Assembly: GCA_002347755.1 (NCBI GenBank)
Contig: DDXT01000050.1
Location: forward strand, 1-13,838
Direction: 5' to 3'
Length of the DNA: 13,838 nucleotides
From: Caryophanales bacterium UBA2253
Lineage (GTDB): Bacteria; Bacillota_I; Bacilli_A; ML615J-28; CAG-698
Part shown: positions 13,812 to 13,838 of the stretch, one piece after another
How the letters are laid out: every line of letters begins with the position of its first letter
Numbering within the stretch: position 1 is the stretch's first letter
Notes under the pieces: model-generated
Told to the model about the DNA's origin: nothing
Seen by the model: the letters and a program-made list of their open reading frames with translations, nothing else
The model's database searches: none
Translations under genes and position numbers: made by a program

Positions 13812-13838
13812 CAAACTGATGACAAACCCCATTTCCAA

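Noticed and set aside
1..13838. CRISPR arrays, tRNA or rRNA genes, toxin-antitoxin pairs, or a defence island
   Set aside because: No regularly spaced repeats, cloverleaf sequences or defence-type gene families were found; apart from the left edge the window is a conserved housekeeping cluster.

Overview
The window is a chromosomal housekeeping region from a low-to-moderate GC Firmicute-type bacterium of the class Bacilli. It most resembles lineages close to the Mollicutes, such as Acholeplasma or Izemoplasma relatives. The evidence is gene order: rsmB-rlmN-rsgA-rpe-thiN, an inverted rpmB, fakA (yloV), recG, plsX, rnc. This is a condensed form of the conserved 'ylo' cluster of Bacillus. Genes usually interleaved there are absent: prpC/prkC between rlmN and rsgA, yloU before fakA, sdaAB/sdaAA before recG, and fapR/fabD/fabG/acpP around plsX. 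TGG encodes Trp and TGA is a real stop in several ATGA overlaps, so the standard bacterial code (11) applies and Mycoplasma-type code 4 does not. The genus call is inference.

Layout. Bases 1-18 match the Tn5/Nextera mosaic end and are a sequencing adapter remnant, so the contig starts here artificially. Bases 19-241 look like the right-hand end of an IS21-type insertion sequence: a frame resembling the IstB C-terminus, then a hairpin, then two tandem 24-bp repeats ending in CA. After an AT-rich spacer, a strong extended -10 promoter (347-375) drives a tightly packed seven-gene unit: an unknown protein, a PHP phosphoesterase, RsmB, RlmN, RsgA, Rpe and ThiN. This unit mixes ribosome RNA modification and assembly (RsmB, RlmN, RsgA) with small-molecule metabolism (Rpe, ThiN). 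A bidirectional terminator at 6541-6563 separates it from rpmB (L28), which is on the minus strand.

rpmB and fakA diverge from a 294-bp intergenic region with one extended -10 promoter for each direction. A perfect 8-bp inverted repeat sits at the predicted start of the fakA transcript. fakA has its own terminator. It is followed by recG-plsX-rnc-dnaD-nth, a second close-packed unit covering DNA repair and replication (RecG, DnaD, Nth), phospholipid synthesis entry (PlsX) and RNA processing (RNase III).

FakA and PlsX together, with no fatty-acid synthesis genes beside plsX, suggest use of exogenous fatty acids, but only a whole genome can show that. I see no clear novel defence or mobile system. 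The least ordinary items are the IS21-like end with its adapter junction, the unknown 308-residue protein that opens the first operon, the Cys/His-rich linker in FakA, the inverted repeat at the fakA start, and the variant motifs in RecG and PlsX.
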